DNA of 64,000 nucleotides from Modestobacter sp. VKM Ac-2977 (GTDB lineage: Bacteria; Actinomycetota; Actinomycetes; Mycobacteriales; Geodermatophilaceae). Made by a program: the position numbers and the translations under genes. Below the pieces are notes generated by a model that made no database searches, had not been told where the DNA came from, and saw only the letters and a program-made list of their open reading frames with translations. Below are positions 37,947 through 45,529 of the stretch, piece by piece. The stretch covers positions 298,933-362,932 of the forward strand of contig NZ_JAPVBQ010000002.1 in assembly GCF_026968045.1 (NCBI RefSeq). Reading direction: 5' to 3'. Positions within the stretch are counted from its first letter, which is position 1; the number at the start of each line of letters is the position of its first letter.

Positions 37947-38155
37947 GAGCGGGCGATCCACTCGTGCCCGCAGGCGCGACACAGCATGGTCGCCCACCAA
38001 CTGTGGTCCTCGGTCGGCTGCGTGGCGTCCACCAGGTCGCGGGAGGTGCAGCCGGGACACCGCAGCAGGACGGCGAGCGCACCGCCCAGCCGTCCCCCGC
38101 TCCGCCGCCCACCGTCGGTGGTGGTCGGGCCCGCCGGTGCGATCGAGAGGGTCAT
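37943..38155 (-). CDS. Small zinc-ribbon-like protein (unknown)
   Basis: A 70-residue protein with two cysteine knuckles, LLRCPGCTSRDL and MLCRACGHEWI, about 30 residues apart, as in a rubredoxin-like zinc ribbon. The N terminus is unconserved. It lies seven bases downstream of another small cysteine-rich gene in the same orientation, so they form an operon. Such proteins may be metal-binding accessory or RNA/DNA-binding factors. No specific function can be given. Confidence 0.6.
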   Translation of the reverse strand: MTLSIAPAGPTTTDGGRRSGGRLGGALAVLLRCPGCTSRDLVDATQPTEDHSWWATMLCRACGHEWIARS

Positions 38156-38162
38156 CGCCGGC

Positions 38163-38456
38163 TCACGCGTCGGCCAGCGGCGCACCGGCCGCCACCAGCT
38201 GGACGTCAGTGGAGGTCGGGGGTGCGACCTCCCGGACGGTCGCCGTCCGGGCGTGGCCGCGCTGCTCCCGGTGCGCGTACAGCTCGTGCCGGCTGGGCAG
38301 CGGGTGCCCACCCCGGCAGCACAGCGTGCCGACCTCTCCCACGAGGACCGGGCGCGGGCGGCCGGGCACGTCGAACCGGCCGGCGCGCTCGATCAGCCGG
38401 GTGTCGCACTCCGGGCAGTGGAGGTTGTGCAGAGAGAGGATCCAGACGGAGACCAT
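38163..38456 (-). CDS. Small cysteine-containing protein (unknown)
   Basis: A 97-residue protein with LHCPECDTRLIERAG near the N terminus and a later LCCRGGHPL, which could ligate zinc, followed by a His/Arg-rich segment. The ATG at 38456 is used; a GTG at 38501 would add 15 residues but would almost abut the upstream regulatory element. It is followed by the zinc-ribbon gene. It has the 20-bp element shared with the response-regulator operon at 41.6 kb, so a stress role is inferred. No family is recognised. Confidence 0.55.
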   Translation of the reverse strand: MVSVWILSLHNLHCPECDTRLIERAGRFDVPGRPRPVLVGEVGTLCCRGGHPLPSRHELYAHREQRGHARTATVREVAPPTSTDVQLVAAGAPLADA

Positions 38457-38514
38457 GCGCACACCCTGAGTGACGAACTCCCTCCGCGGTAGGTCAGCCA
38501 CTGCGTGTCCGGAG

Positions 38515-38534
38515 AACCGTCACAGGATCGCAAA
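38515..38534 (-). promoter_or_regulatory. Shared 20-bp promoter element, copy A
   Basis: Read on the minus strand this is TTTGCGATCCTGTGACGGTT, identical at 18 of 20 positions to copy B at 41607-41626. It lies 58 bp before the ATG of the small cysteine-containing gene. Similar placement at both sites argues for a real operator or alternative-sigma promoter. Confidence 0.6.
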
Positions 38535-38556
38535 ACGGCCCGCCGACGCCCAGCGG

Positions 38557-39096
38557 TCAGGCCGACTCGTCCCCCGCAGCGCCGGCCTCGGCACCGGCGA
38601 CGCCCTCGAACGCCGACCAGTTCCCGATCTTGCTCCGCGGGATGACGCTGAAAGAGCCGTCGGTCTCCAGCACCACGGCGGCGACGTCGGCCAGGTCGCC
38701 GGAGCCGGTGGCCCGGACGGCCTGCCGGATCTCGTCGACCGTCACCCGCTGCTCCTCCATGGGCCCCGGCAGCGGCCGCCCCTCGCGGAGCAGCAGCGTC
38801 GGCCGCGCGGTCAGGACGCTGCGCACCCCGCCCCAGCGGGCCGAGGCCCAGGCGACCAACGCCTGCAGTGCGGCCAGCAGGGCCAGTGCGGTGAAGCCCT
38901 CGGCCCAGGAGACGTCGGAGCTCAGCAGGATCGTGGCCAGGGTCGAGCCGAGCGCGACGGTGACGACCAGGTCGTAGGCGTTCAGCTTCGCCAGCGTCCG
39001 CTTGCCGGAGAAACGCAGCACCACCACCAGGGTGACGTAGGCCGCTGCCCCCACCGCCAGGATCCGGCCCAGGTCCGCCCACGAGTCCCACCACAT
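38557..39096 (-). CDS. DUF421 membrane protein (YetF-like)
   Basis: A 179-residue protein with three N-terminal membrane segments (ILAVGAAAYVTLVVVLRFSG, YDLVVTVALGSTLATILL, GFTALALLAALQALVAW). The DUF421 hallmark RFSGKRTLAKLNAYDLVV comes first, followed by a soluble domain with LLLREGRPLPGPMEEQRVTV and ETDGSFSVIPRSK. YetF/YkjA-type proteins are associated with spore or stress physiology in Firmicutes; biochemical function is not settled. AGGAGAG precedes the ATG at 39096. It is divergent from a STAS gene. Confidence 0.85.
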   Translation of the reverse strand: MWWDSWADLGRILAVGAAAYVTLVVVLRFSGKRTLAKLNAYDLVVTVALGSTLATILLSSDVSWAEGFTALALLAALQALVAWASARWGGVRSVLTARPTLLLREGRPLPGPMEEQRVTVDEIRQAVRATGSGDLADVAAVVLETDGSFSVIPRSKIGNWSAFEGVAGAEAGAAGDESA

Positions 39097-39432
39097 GCCG
39101 CTCTCCTCGTCCTGTTCGCCCGCTCGGCCCGCTCCCCTCCAGCCGTGGGGTTCGCAGGGACGCAGCAGCTGCGCCCGACTGATCCCGCCCCCCGTAGCCA
39201 GACCGCCCCGGCCGGAAACACCCCGGCCGGCGCCCCTCGATGACGCCGGTCGACGGCGGCAATGTGACGGGTCCGTGACGGTCCACCCGCAGACCTGTCG
39301 GCCACACCGGTCGGGTGCCACTCTCAGATCCCGGCGCGGGTCCGGTGGCCACCACCACTCCCTGCGTCGCCTGCCATCCGCCCCCGCGACCCGTTCCAGA
39401 CCAGCCCGATGCCGACACACCCGGAGGACGAC
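39097..39432. promoter_or_regulatory. Divergent intergenic region, DUF421 / STAS, with 11-bp GTGACGG repeats
   Basis: This 336-bp stretch has no gene I can support. It contains GTGACGG at 39264-39270 and again at 39275-39281, an 11-bp direct repeat. TGTGACGGGTCC at 39263-39274 is also found at 41617-41628 within and just after the shared element copy B. This is the most likely control region for the STAS gene at 39433. Confidence 0.45.
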
Positions 39433-39732
39433 GTGACCGCCCAGCGCTCACCGCACCCGCTCCCCGGCCCCTCGCTCACCGAGGTGGTCGACGGCCACAC
39501 CGGCCGGGTCCGGGTCAGCGGGCACCTCACCCCCCAGGGCGCCGACCTGCTCCGGGGCACCGTCGAGGGCCTCCGCCGACTCGGGCACTCGACCGTGGTC
39601 CTGGACCTGGCCGACGTGCAGGCCGCCGACGCCGTCGGTCTGCACGTCCTCTCCGACCTGCGCACGACGATGCGGGCCTCCGGTGACGAACTGCTCGTCC
39701 GGAACGCACCGCGGGAGGCCGCCGTCCGCTGA
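39433..39732 (+). CDS. STAS domain protein without the phospho-acceptor serine
   Basis: A 99-residue STAS/anti-sigma-antagonist fold: GHTGRVRVSGHLTPQGADLL, then STVVLDLADVQAADAVGLHV, SDLRTTMRASGDELLVRNAP. In SpoIIAA/RsbV the loop reads DSSG, with the first Ser phosphorylated; here it reads DAVG. It therefore cannot be switched off by the usual kinase and may be constitutively active or structural. The GTG at 39433 has GGAGG five bases upstream; an in-frame ATG at 39409 is possible. No RsbW-type kinase gene is adjacent. Confidence 0.78.
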   Translation: MTAQRSPHPLPGPSLTEVVDGHTGRVRVSGHLTPQGADLLRGTVEGLRRLGHSTVVLDLADVQAADAVGLHVLSDLRTTMRASGDELLVRNAPREAAVR

Positions 39733-39744
39733 CGCCGGGGACGG

Positions 39745-41103
39745 TCAGCCCACCTCGGCCGGCCAGCTCCCGGCCAGCGCCTGGCGCACCTTCTGCCGCC
39801 AGGCCCGGGTCTCGGACTCGGGGACGCTGGTGGACTCCAGCGCCCGCTCGGCCACCGCGTCGACGTACCGGCACACCAGGTCGTCGACGCCGCGGCCCTG
39901 GGCCCGCCAGGCGAACTCCCGCAACAGCCCCGCCAGCCGGCGGAGCACCGTGGGCTGGCCCTCGGCGAACTGCAACGGCTCCTCGACGGCCAACTGCAGC
40001 AGCTCCGGCAGCTGCCACGGCGGCACCACCAGCCGGATGCGCTCCTCCTCGTCCCGGCAGGTGCGGGGCGGCACGGGGCAGTCCGCGAACCGCCCCAGCA
40101 GCGACGAGGCGTGCGAGAGGGCATGCACCGCGGTGGTCGGGTCGTTGGTTCCCGGGGACAGCGCGCGGACACAGATGTCGACGACCTTGCGCAGTCCGTA
40201 GGCGAGGTCCTGGTCGGGCGTGCGCTCGTAGTGCAGCTGGAAGCTGCGGTGCAGCGCCGCCTCCAGGGGTGCGGTGTCCGGGGCGCCCCCGGGTGCCAGC
40301 GCCCAGGCATGGGCCACCGGTGTCCCCTCGACGACGGAGTCACCGATCCGCACGGCCAGCTCGACGGTCACACCGGCTTCGCGGGCCGCGGCGACGGCCA
40401 CCCGTTCGTCGACGCCGGTCAGGAAGCCGCTGGAGCGCGCCACCAGGGGAAGCGGCTGACCGCCGCCGCGCGGGCCCACCGCCTCGCGGTCGGCTTCCCC
40501 CGGGTCGTCGAGCTCCCGCGCGATGGTCTGGGTGGCCTCGTCGTGCACGTCCCGCAACATCGTCTCGACCCGCAGCAGCCGGGACAGGTGGCCCAGGAAG
40601 AGCACCAGCCCCAGCACACTGCCCAACGTCAACAGGTAGGCCACCGTGATCGACAGCCGGGGCACGAACGCGCTGTCGTCCTCGGTGGCGCTCTCGGCCC
40701 GCACGGTCCGCAGCACGGTGAGGGCGTAGACGAAGGTCAGCACCAACTGGGCCAGGGTCAGCTGTACGACACGGTCGGTGACGAACGTCTGGAGCAGCCG
40801 CGGCGTGTACTGGCTGCTGCTCAGCTGCAGCGCGACGACGGTGAGCGAGAAGGTCACGCCGGTCACCGAGATGAGCGAGCCGGCGATCGCGGCCAGCAGG
40901 TCCCGCGCGGCCGAGGCGCCGCCACCGAAGGCGAAGGCCAGCGGGTGCCGCCCGGTCGCCCAGTGCTGGTCGAGCTCCGGGAGCGTGGTCCCCAGGACGA
41001 TGGCCAGCAGGACGCCCAGCGCCGGGATGGGCCACAGTGCACCCCGCAGCTTGCCGGCCAGCCGGCTCAGCAACCCGCCCCGCCGCGAGTCCGAAGTCCG
41101 CAT
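39745..41103 (-). CDS. DUF2254 predicted membrane protein
   Basis: A 452-residue protein. Four hydrophobic segments occur in the N-terminal 200 residues: WPIPALGVLLAIVLGTTL, LLAAIAGSLISVTGVTFSLT, VVQLTLAQLVLTFVYAL, and VAYLLTLGSVLGLVLFLGHL. The DUF2254 hallmark VVALQLSSSQYTPRLLQTFV and a soluble C-terminal half with RTPDQDLAYGLRKVVDICVR, ALSPGTNDPTTAVHAL follow. The family is widespread and of unknown function. The ATG at 41103 is taken; a GTG at 41121 is possible. It is convergent with the STAS gene. Confidence 0.82.
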   Translation of the reverse strand: MRTSDSRRGGLLSRLAGKLRGALWPIPALGVLLAIVLGTTLPELDQHWATGRHPLAFAFGGGASAARDLLAAIAGSLISVTGVTFSLTVVALQLSSSQYTPRLLQTFVTDRVVQLTLAQLVLTFVYALTVLRTVRAESATEDDSAFVPRLSITVAYLLTLGSVLGLVLFLGHLSRLLRVETMLRDVHDEATQTIARELDDPGEADREAVGPRGGGQPLPLVARSSGFLTGVDERVAVAAAREAGVTVELAVRIGDSVVEGTPVAHAWALAPGGAPDTAPLEAALHRSFQLHYERTPDQDLAYGLRKVVDICVRALSPGTNDPTTAVHALSHASSLLGRFADCPVPPRTCRDEEERIRLVVPPWQLPELLQLAVEEPLQFAEGQPTVLRRLAGLLREFAWRAQGRGVDDLVCRYVDAVAERALESTSVPESETRAWRQKVRQALAGSWPAEVG

Positions 41104-41154
41104 GCCGGGAGTCTCCCGCACGTCGCCGTCCCGCGACGGCAGGGACCGACGCGG

Positions 41155-41523
41155 TCAGTGCCCGGGGTGCTCGGCCGGGTCCTCCAGCTGCATGACCCGC
41201 CACAGACCCGTGCGGTGCAGGAGGTCCTCGGTGCGCCGGTTCACCCCGCGCAGGACGACGGCGCCGCCGCGGGCCCGGCAGGTCCGGTGCGCCCACAGGA
41301 AGCTGGCCACCGCCGTGCTGGACAGCTGCCGGACGTCGGTGAGGTCCACGACCAGCCGGCGCGCACCGGACAGCAGCGCGTCGTGCAGCAGCCAGCGCAG
41401 GTCGGCGAGCCCGTCGGCCAGCAGGTCGTCGGAGAGCCGCACGACCACCTGCCCGTCCCGGCCGGGACGCGCGGGTGCGGCGTCCGAGCCCGTCGGTGGA
41501 CGGTGGACGGCGGTGGCGGTCAT
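41155..41523 (-). CDS. STAS domain protein (anti-anti-sigma-like)
   Basis: A 122-residue protein. A 25-residue Pro/Arg-rich leader precedes a STAS fold with QVVVRLSDDLLADGLADLRW, ARRLVVDLTDVRQLSSTAVA and SFLWAHRTCRARGGAVVLRG. Unlike its neighbour at 39.4 kb it keeps serines in the phosphorylation loop (LSSTAV), so control by a serine kinase is possible. It lies just upstream of DUF2254 in the same orientation (51-bp gap) and is divergent from a two-component operon. The partner kinase is not in the window. Confidence 0.78.
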   Translation of the reverse strand: MTATAVHRPPTGSDAAPARPGRDGQVVVRLSDDLLADGLADLRWLLHDALLSGARRLVVDLTDVRQLSSTAVASFLWAHRTCRARGGAVVLRGVNRRTEDLLHRTGLWRVMQLEDPAEHPGH

Positions 41524-41606
41524 CGGCAGTGCTCCCCGCGGCTCTGCGTGGTCGGGTGGACCCCTCCGAGGATGGGTGTCGCACCTTGCGATCCCCCGCT
41601 CGTTGG

Positions 41607-41626
41607 TTTGCGATCGTGTGACGGGT
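41607..41626 (+). promoter_or_regulatory. Shared 20-bp promoter element, copy B
   Basis: TTTGCGATCGTGTGACGGGT lies 39 bp before the response-regulator start at 41666. It matches copy A (38515-38534, minus strand) at 18 of 20 positions. A further TTGCGATC occurs 22 bp upstream at 41586-41593, so the site may be a tandem. Confidence 0.6.
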
Positions 41627-41665
41627 CCCCGACCGGTTCGGGGCGCGCACCGCGGCGATGGCAGC

Positions 41666-42382
41666 ATGGGCCGCGTGTCGCCGCGTCTGCTGCTGGTCGA
41701 GGACGACGACCACATCCGCATGCCCCTGCGCTGGGCCCTCGAGGACGAGGGCTACGAGGTCGCCGAGGCGGCCAGCGGCGAGGATGCCTGCCGGCAGGTG
41801 GCGATCGCCGCGCCCGACCTGATGATCGTCGACCTGATGCTCGGCGCCATGGACGGTTACGCCGTCATCCGCGAGGTCCGCCGCGCCAACGACCTGCCGA
41901 TCGTGGTGGTCAGCGCCCGGGCCGACACGCACGACATCGTCGCCGCGCTCGAGGCCGGCGCCGACGACTACGTGACCAAGCCGTTCCAGGTCAAGGAGAT
42001 CACCGCCCGGCTGCGCGCTCTGCGTCGCCGGATCGGCGCCAGCTCGGGTGCGGACGAGCGACCGCAGGAACTGGTGCTCGACGGTGACCCGGCGGCACCG
42101 CTGGTCCTCCGGCCGGACCGCGGCACGGTGCACCGCGGCACCGAGCAGCTGCACCTGACCCTGACCGAGTTCCGGCTGCTGTGCGAGCTCGCCGCCTCCC
42201 CCGGCCGGGTGCTCAGCCGGCAGGCGCTGCTGGAGCGGGTGTGGGAGCACGGGTTCTTCGGCGACGAGCGGCTGGTGGACGTGCACGTGCGCCGGCTCCG
42301 GACGAAGGTGGAGCGGGACCCGGGCGCACCGACGCTCGTGGTGACCGTGCGGGGCCTGGGCTACCGGCTGGACCCGCAGTGA
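41666..42382 (+). CDS. OmpR/PhoB-family response regulator
   Basis: A 238-residue regulator. The receiver domain has LLLVEDDDHIRMPLRWALED, phospho-acceptor Asp56 in MIVDLMLGAMDG and Lys105 in DDYVTKPFQVKE. The C-terminal winged helix has LTLTEFRLLCELAASPGRVL and DVHVRRLRTKVERDPGAPTL. It begins the operon with its kinase and a GerMN lipoprotein, like a compact mtrA. The ATG at 41666 is used; an in-frame GTG at 41675 is possible. The stop overlaps the kinase start (GTGA). The 20-bp shared element precedes it. Confidence 0.9.
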   Translation: MGRVSPRLLLVEDDDHIRMPLRWALEDEGYEVAEAASGEDACRQVAIAAPDLMIVDLMLGAMDGYAVIREVRRANDLPIVVVSARADTHDIVAALEAGADDYVTKPFQVKEITARLRALRRRIGASSGADERPQELVLDGDPAAPLVLRPDRGTVHRGTEQLHLTLTEFRLLCELAASPGRVLSRQALLERVWEHGFFGDERLVDVHVRRLRTKVERDPGAPTLVVTVRGLGYRLDPQ

Positions 42383-43752
42383 GGCTGGCGCTCGCGCCGA
42401 GACGGCTGCGGGCGCGGATCGTGCTCGCCTTCGCCGTCGGCGCGCTGCTGGTCTCCGCCGTCCTGGTGACCACCACCTTCGCGCTCGCCCGCAGCTACCT
42501 GCTGGACCAGCGGGAGAGCGCCGCCACCCGGCAGGCGTTCGCCGACGCCAACGTGCTGGCCAGCCGGCTCTCCACGGCGGGCAGCGAGGTCGGTGACGAG
42601 CTCGACGACCTCGTCCCCTCCGGTGGCGCTGACGTCGTGGTGCGCAGCGGCGGCGCCTGGTACTCCTCACGGCTGGACGTCGGCGCCCGCGACGTCCCGG
42701 GTCCGTTGCAGGAGCTGGTGGCCTCGGGGACGGCCAGCACCACCCGGGTCAGCAGCCCGACCGGACCGCACCTGGTGATCGGCATCCCGATCGCCGCGGC
42801 GGGTATCGAGTTCTACGAGGTCGCCCCGCTGGTCGAGCTGCAGACCGCGCTGCGCACGCTGGCCGCGGTCCTGGGCGCCGGCGCGGCGACCGCCACCGCG
42901 GCCGGGGCGCTGTTCGGGGCCTGGGCGAGCCGGCGCGTCGTCCAGCCGCTGGAGCAGGTCGCCGGGGCGGCGACCCGGATCGCCGGGGGTGAGCTGGACA
43001 TCCGGCTACCGCCCACGGAGGACCCCGATCTGCTGGCCATCGTCGCGAGCTTCAACAGCATGGTCGATGCGCTGGCCTCCCGGATCGAGCGGGACACCCG
43101 GTTCGTCGGCGACGTCAGCCACGAGCTGCGCAGTCCGCTGACCAGCCTGGTCACCAGCGTCGAGGTGCTGGGTGCGCGCCGCGAGGAGCTCTCCCCACGC
43201 GGCCAGCAGGCGCTGACGCTCATCCAGGGGGAGCTCGGCCGGTTCCGCCGGATGCTGGACGACCTGCTGGAGCTGGCCCGGGTGGACGGGGACCCGGTGA
43301 CGGCGCTGGACGAGCCCGTCTCGCTGTCCGCGCTCGTCCGCGAGGTCCTGGCGCACCGCGGCGGGCCGGAGGTCGTGCTCTCCGCCGACCCGGACGAGGA
43401 GACGGTCGTGCAGGGTGACAAGAACCGGCTGGAACGGGCGGTGACCAACCTGCTGGACAACGCCGACCGGCACGCCGGCGGGGCGGCGGCGGTGCTGGTG
43501 GAGCGTCGGGAGGGCTCGGTGGTCGTGATGGTCGACGACGCCGGCCCCGGTGTGCCCCTCGTCGAGCGGGAGCGGGTGTTCGAGCGGTTCGCCCGGGGCC
43601 CGCGGGCGGCCCGGGGCTCGCTGCCCGGCGCCGGTCTGGGGCTGGCGATCGTGGAGGAGACCGCGACCGGGCACGGCGGCGGCGCCTGGTGCTCCGAGAG
43701 CCCGTTCGGCGGCGCGCGCTTCACCCTCTCCCTCCCCGGCGCAGCGCAGTGA
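42379..43752 (+). CDS. Membrane sensor histidine kinase (MtrB-like)
   Basis: A 457-residue kinase with two membrane helices (about 12-38 and 152-180) flanking a roughly 110-residue extracytoplasmic sensor region. A HAMP segment (about 182-235) follows, then the H-box VSHELRSPLTSLV with His248, and a HATPase domain with LERAVTNLLDNADRHAGGAA, VDDAGPGVP and GAGLGLAIVEETATGHGG. It phosphorylates the upstream regulator. Start and stop overlap both neighbours by four bases, so the three genes are translationally coupled. The layout is that of MtrB with a smaller sensor domain. Confidence 0.9.
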   Translation: MRLALAPRRLRARIVLAFAVGALLVSAVLVTTTFALARSYLLDQRESAATRQAFADANVLASRLSTAGSEVGDELDDLVPSGGADVVVRSGGAWYSSRLDVGARDVPGPLQELVASGTASTTRVSSPTGPHLVIGIPIAAAGIEFYEVAPLVELQTALRTLAAVLGAGAATATAAGALFGAWASRRVVQPLEQVAGAATRIAGGELDIRLPPTEDPDLLAIVASFNSMVDALASRIERDTRFVGDVSHELRSPLTSLVTSVEVLGARREELSPRGQQALTLIQGELGRFRRMLDDLLELARVDGDPVTALDEPVSLSALVREVLAHRGGPEVVLSADPDEETVVQGDKNRLERAVTNLLDNADRHAGGAAAVLVERREGSVVVMVDDAGPGVPLVERERVFERFARGPRAARGSLPGAGLGLAIVEETATGHGGGAWCSESPFGGARFTLSLPGAAQ

Positions 43753-44384
43753 GCCGGGTCCGCACCCTGCATCGGTCCGGCCCGCTGCGCTGGCCCGGCG
43801 CGCTGCTGCTGGCCGGCACGCTGGCGGCCTGCGGCGTCCCGACCGGCGGCGCGCCCGAGCCGATCCCCACCTCGCAGGTGCCCTACGACCTCGGCTCCCC
43901 CAGCCCGACGGCCACCGGCGCCCCCTCTGCGTCCGCGCGGATCGACGAGCCGCGCGTCTACCTCGTGGCCGAGGACGGTGCCCTGGTCCCGCGCGGCCGG
44001 TCGCTCAGCTCCGGGGCGCTGTCGGAACGGCTCGACCAGCTGCTCGACGACCTGGCGACCGGTCCGACGACCCGTGAGCTGACCGACCGGCTGTCCACCG
44101 CGCTGCGGCCGGAGACGTCGCTGTCGGTGGACGAGCTGTCAGACGGGACGGTGACGATCGAGCTGGGTGGGGACGCCGAGGCGCCGGCCGGGCAGGAGAG
44201 CCGCCGGGCGGTGGCCCAGATCGTGCTGACGGCGACCAGCCTGCCGGAGGTCGAGGAGGTCCTGCTCACCCGGGCCGGGCAGCCGGTCGAGGCCCCCCTT
44301 CCCTCGGGTGAGCTGACCTCCCGCCCCCTCTCAGCCACCGACTACCAGCCCCTGCTCACCCCGACGGCCTCACCCACCACCTGA
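43749..44384 (+). CDS. GerMN-domain lipoprotein (LpqB-like)
   Basis: A 211-residue secreted lipoprotein. The signal segment ends in LAGTLAACGVPTGG with the lipobox Cys at about residue 27, followed by a Pro/Ser/Thr linker. A GerMN domain (about 70-190) follows, with RVYLVAEDGALVPRGRSL, LLDDLATGPTTRELTDRLST and VAQIVLTATSLPEVEEVLLT. GerMN domains are shared by GerM and LpqB. LpqB, the partner of MtrAB, is larger and has a beta-propeller that is missing here. It probably modulates the coupled kinase at the outside face of the membrane. Confidence 0.85.
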   Translation: MSRVRTLHRSGPLRWPGALLLAGTLAACGVPTGGAPEPIPTSQVPYDLGSPSPTATGAPSASARIDEPRVYLVAEDGALVPRGRSLSSGALSERLDQLLDDLATGPTTRELTDRLSTALRPETSLSVDELSDGTVTIELGGDAEAPAGQESRRAVAQIVLTATSLPEVEEVLLTRAGQPVEAPLPSGELTSRPLSATDYQPLLTPTASPTT

Positions 44385-44397
44385 CCGTGCGCCGGCG

Positions 44398-44862
44398 TCA
44401 CAGCTGCGGACGGACGCCGGCCTCCTCGGCCAGGGACGCAGGCTCCAGCGGCCCGTCGCCGTCCATCGCGGCCCGACCGGGACCCCGCCGACCGACCGGC
44501 AGCACCGTGCTCTCCTGCGCCCCCTCCAACTCGAGGGCCAGCGCGGTGTAGAAGGCCACCGCGGCCAGCAGGATGCCGACCCATCCGGCCACGGCCTCCC
44601 AGGCGGCCGAGCCGGTCATCTCGTACACGCCGGTCGTGATGAACCGCGTGCCCGCGACGGTCATCACCAGCGCGGGCATGACCTTGCTCTTGATGGCGGC
44701 GGCAGCGGGCACCAGCATCGCGATGCCGGCGACCACCAGCAGCACCCCTAGCCCTGGGCTGGTGCTGCCCGGCGGGATGGTCAGCGTGGTGAAGCCGGCC
44801 ACCGCCCACGTACCGCTGAGCACGCCCATGCCGGTCGCGGCGACCGGGTCCCGGGTGAGGAC
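44398..44862 (-). pseudogene. GPR1/FUN34/YaaH-like membrane protein, 5'-truncated
   Basis: Homology begins abruptly at VLTRDPVAATGMGVLSGTWA and runs to the natural end of the family with AAWEAVAGWVGILLAAVAFY, TVLPVGRRGPGRA and a final EEAGVRPQL. These actinobacterial acetate/succinate-carrier-like proteins normally have about 75-80 residues more at the N terminus, carrying the first membrane helices. Only 73 bp separate the homology start from the next gene's stop, so the missing part cannot fit in any frame. The first usable start is the ATG at 44829, which would give 143 residues. I read it as a deletion remnant; a short functional form is less likely. Confidence 0.6.
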
Positions 44863-44935
44863 CCGAGGGCCGTGCGGGCCGGTGCCCGCCTCGTCGGCAC
44901 GGGCCTGCCGACCGACGGGCCCGTCCGTCGGCGGA

Positions 44936-45517
44936 TCAGCGGCGCAGCGCCCGGGCCAGCCGTCGGACGACCACTGCGCCGACGCCGGCCCCGGCCACCC
45001 ACGGGCCGGCCACCAGCAGCGGGTCCACCAGGTGGTGGCGCCGGTCGGAGCGCCCGGCACGGGAGCGCAGGCCGCCGTGCGACACCTCGGTGTGCACTCC
45101 GGTCGCCGGCACGTCCGGTCGGGTGGAGCCGAAGGACCGCAGGTGGCTGCCCCAGGCGTCGACCCGGTCACCGGCGACCAGCAGCAGCCAGTGCGCCAGC
45201 CGCGCCTCGCTGAACCGCTCGTAGGCCAGCCGCCGGATCGCCCCGGACGGGCCGTGCAGTGGTTGTGCGGTGCCGAACACCGGGGTCACGAACGCGTGCT
45301 CGACCGAGCGCTCCCGCCCGGCGGACCCCGGCTGCCGGTCCGGGAAGTCCCAGTGGGCACCGGTGTCGGCGGAGTACTGCAGCTTCGGGGACGACGGCCG
45401 GTCGGCGGGATCGAGGTCGACGCCCCAGCCGGGGATGCGGGCACGCAGCTCCTCCCGGCTGGGGGGCGGGGTGCGCCTGTCCCGGACGTAGGCACTGGGG
45501 ATGTCGGGCTCGGTCAT
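44936..45517 (-). CDS. Conserved hypothetical protein with C-terminal membrane segment
   Basis: A 193-residue protein. The N-terminal 140 residues are soluble and rich in aromatic and charged residues (IPSAYVRDRRTPPPSREEL, GAHWDFPDRQPGS, AYERFSEARLAHWLLLVAGD). One C-terminal hydrophobic segment, HLVDPLLVAGPWVAGAGVGAV, is followed by Arg residues. GAGGGAGC precedes the ATG. It sits 12 bp downstream of the zinc alcohol dehydrogenase gene and is probably co-transcribed with it. I do not recognise a functional family. Confidence 0.6.
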   Translation of the reverse strand: MTEPDIPSAYVRDRRTPPPSREELRARIPGWGVDLDPADRPSSPKLQYSADTGAHWDFPDRQPGSAGRERSVEHAFVTPVFGTAQPLHGPSGAIRRLAYERFSEARLAHWLLLVAGDRVDAWGSHLRSFGSTRPDVPATGVHTEVSHGGLRSRAGRSDRRHHLVDPLLVAGPWVAGAGVGAVVVRRLARALRR

Positions 45518-45529
45518 CGTGGTGCTCCC

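Noticed and set aside
41586-41626. SigB/SigF-type promoter (GTTT ... GGGTA) in the response-regulator leader
   Set aside because: GTTT and GGGT are present but only 13 bp apart and the -10 lacks the final A/T. The spacing is too short for the known consensus.
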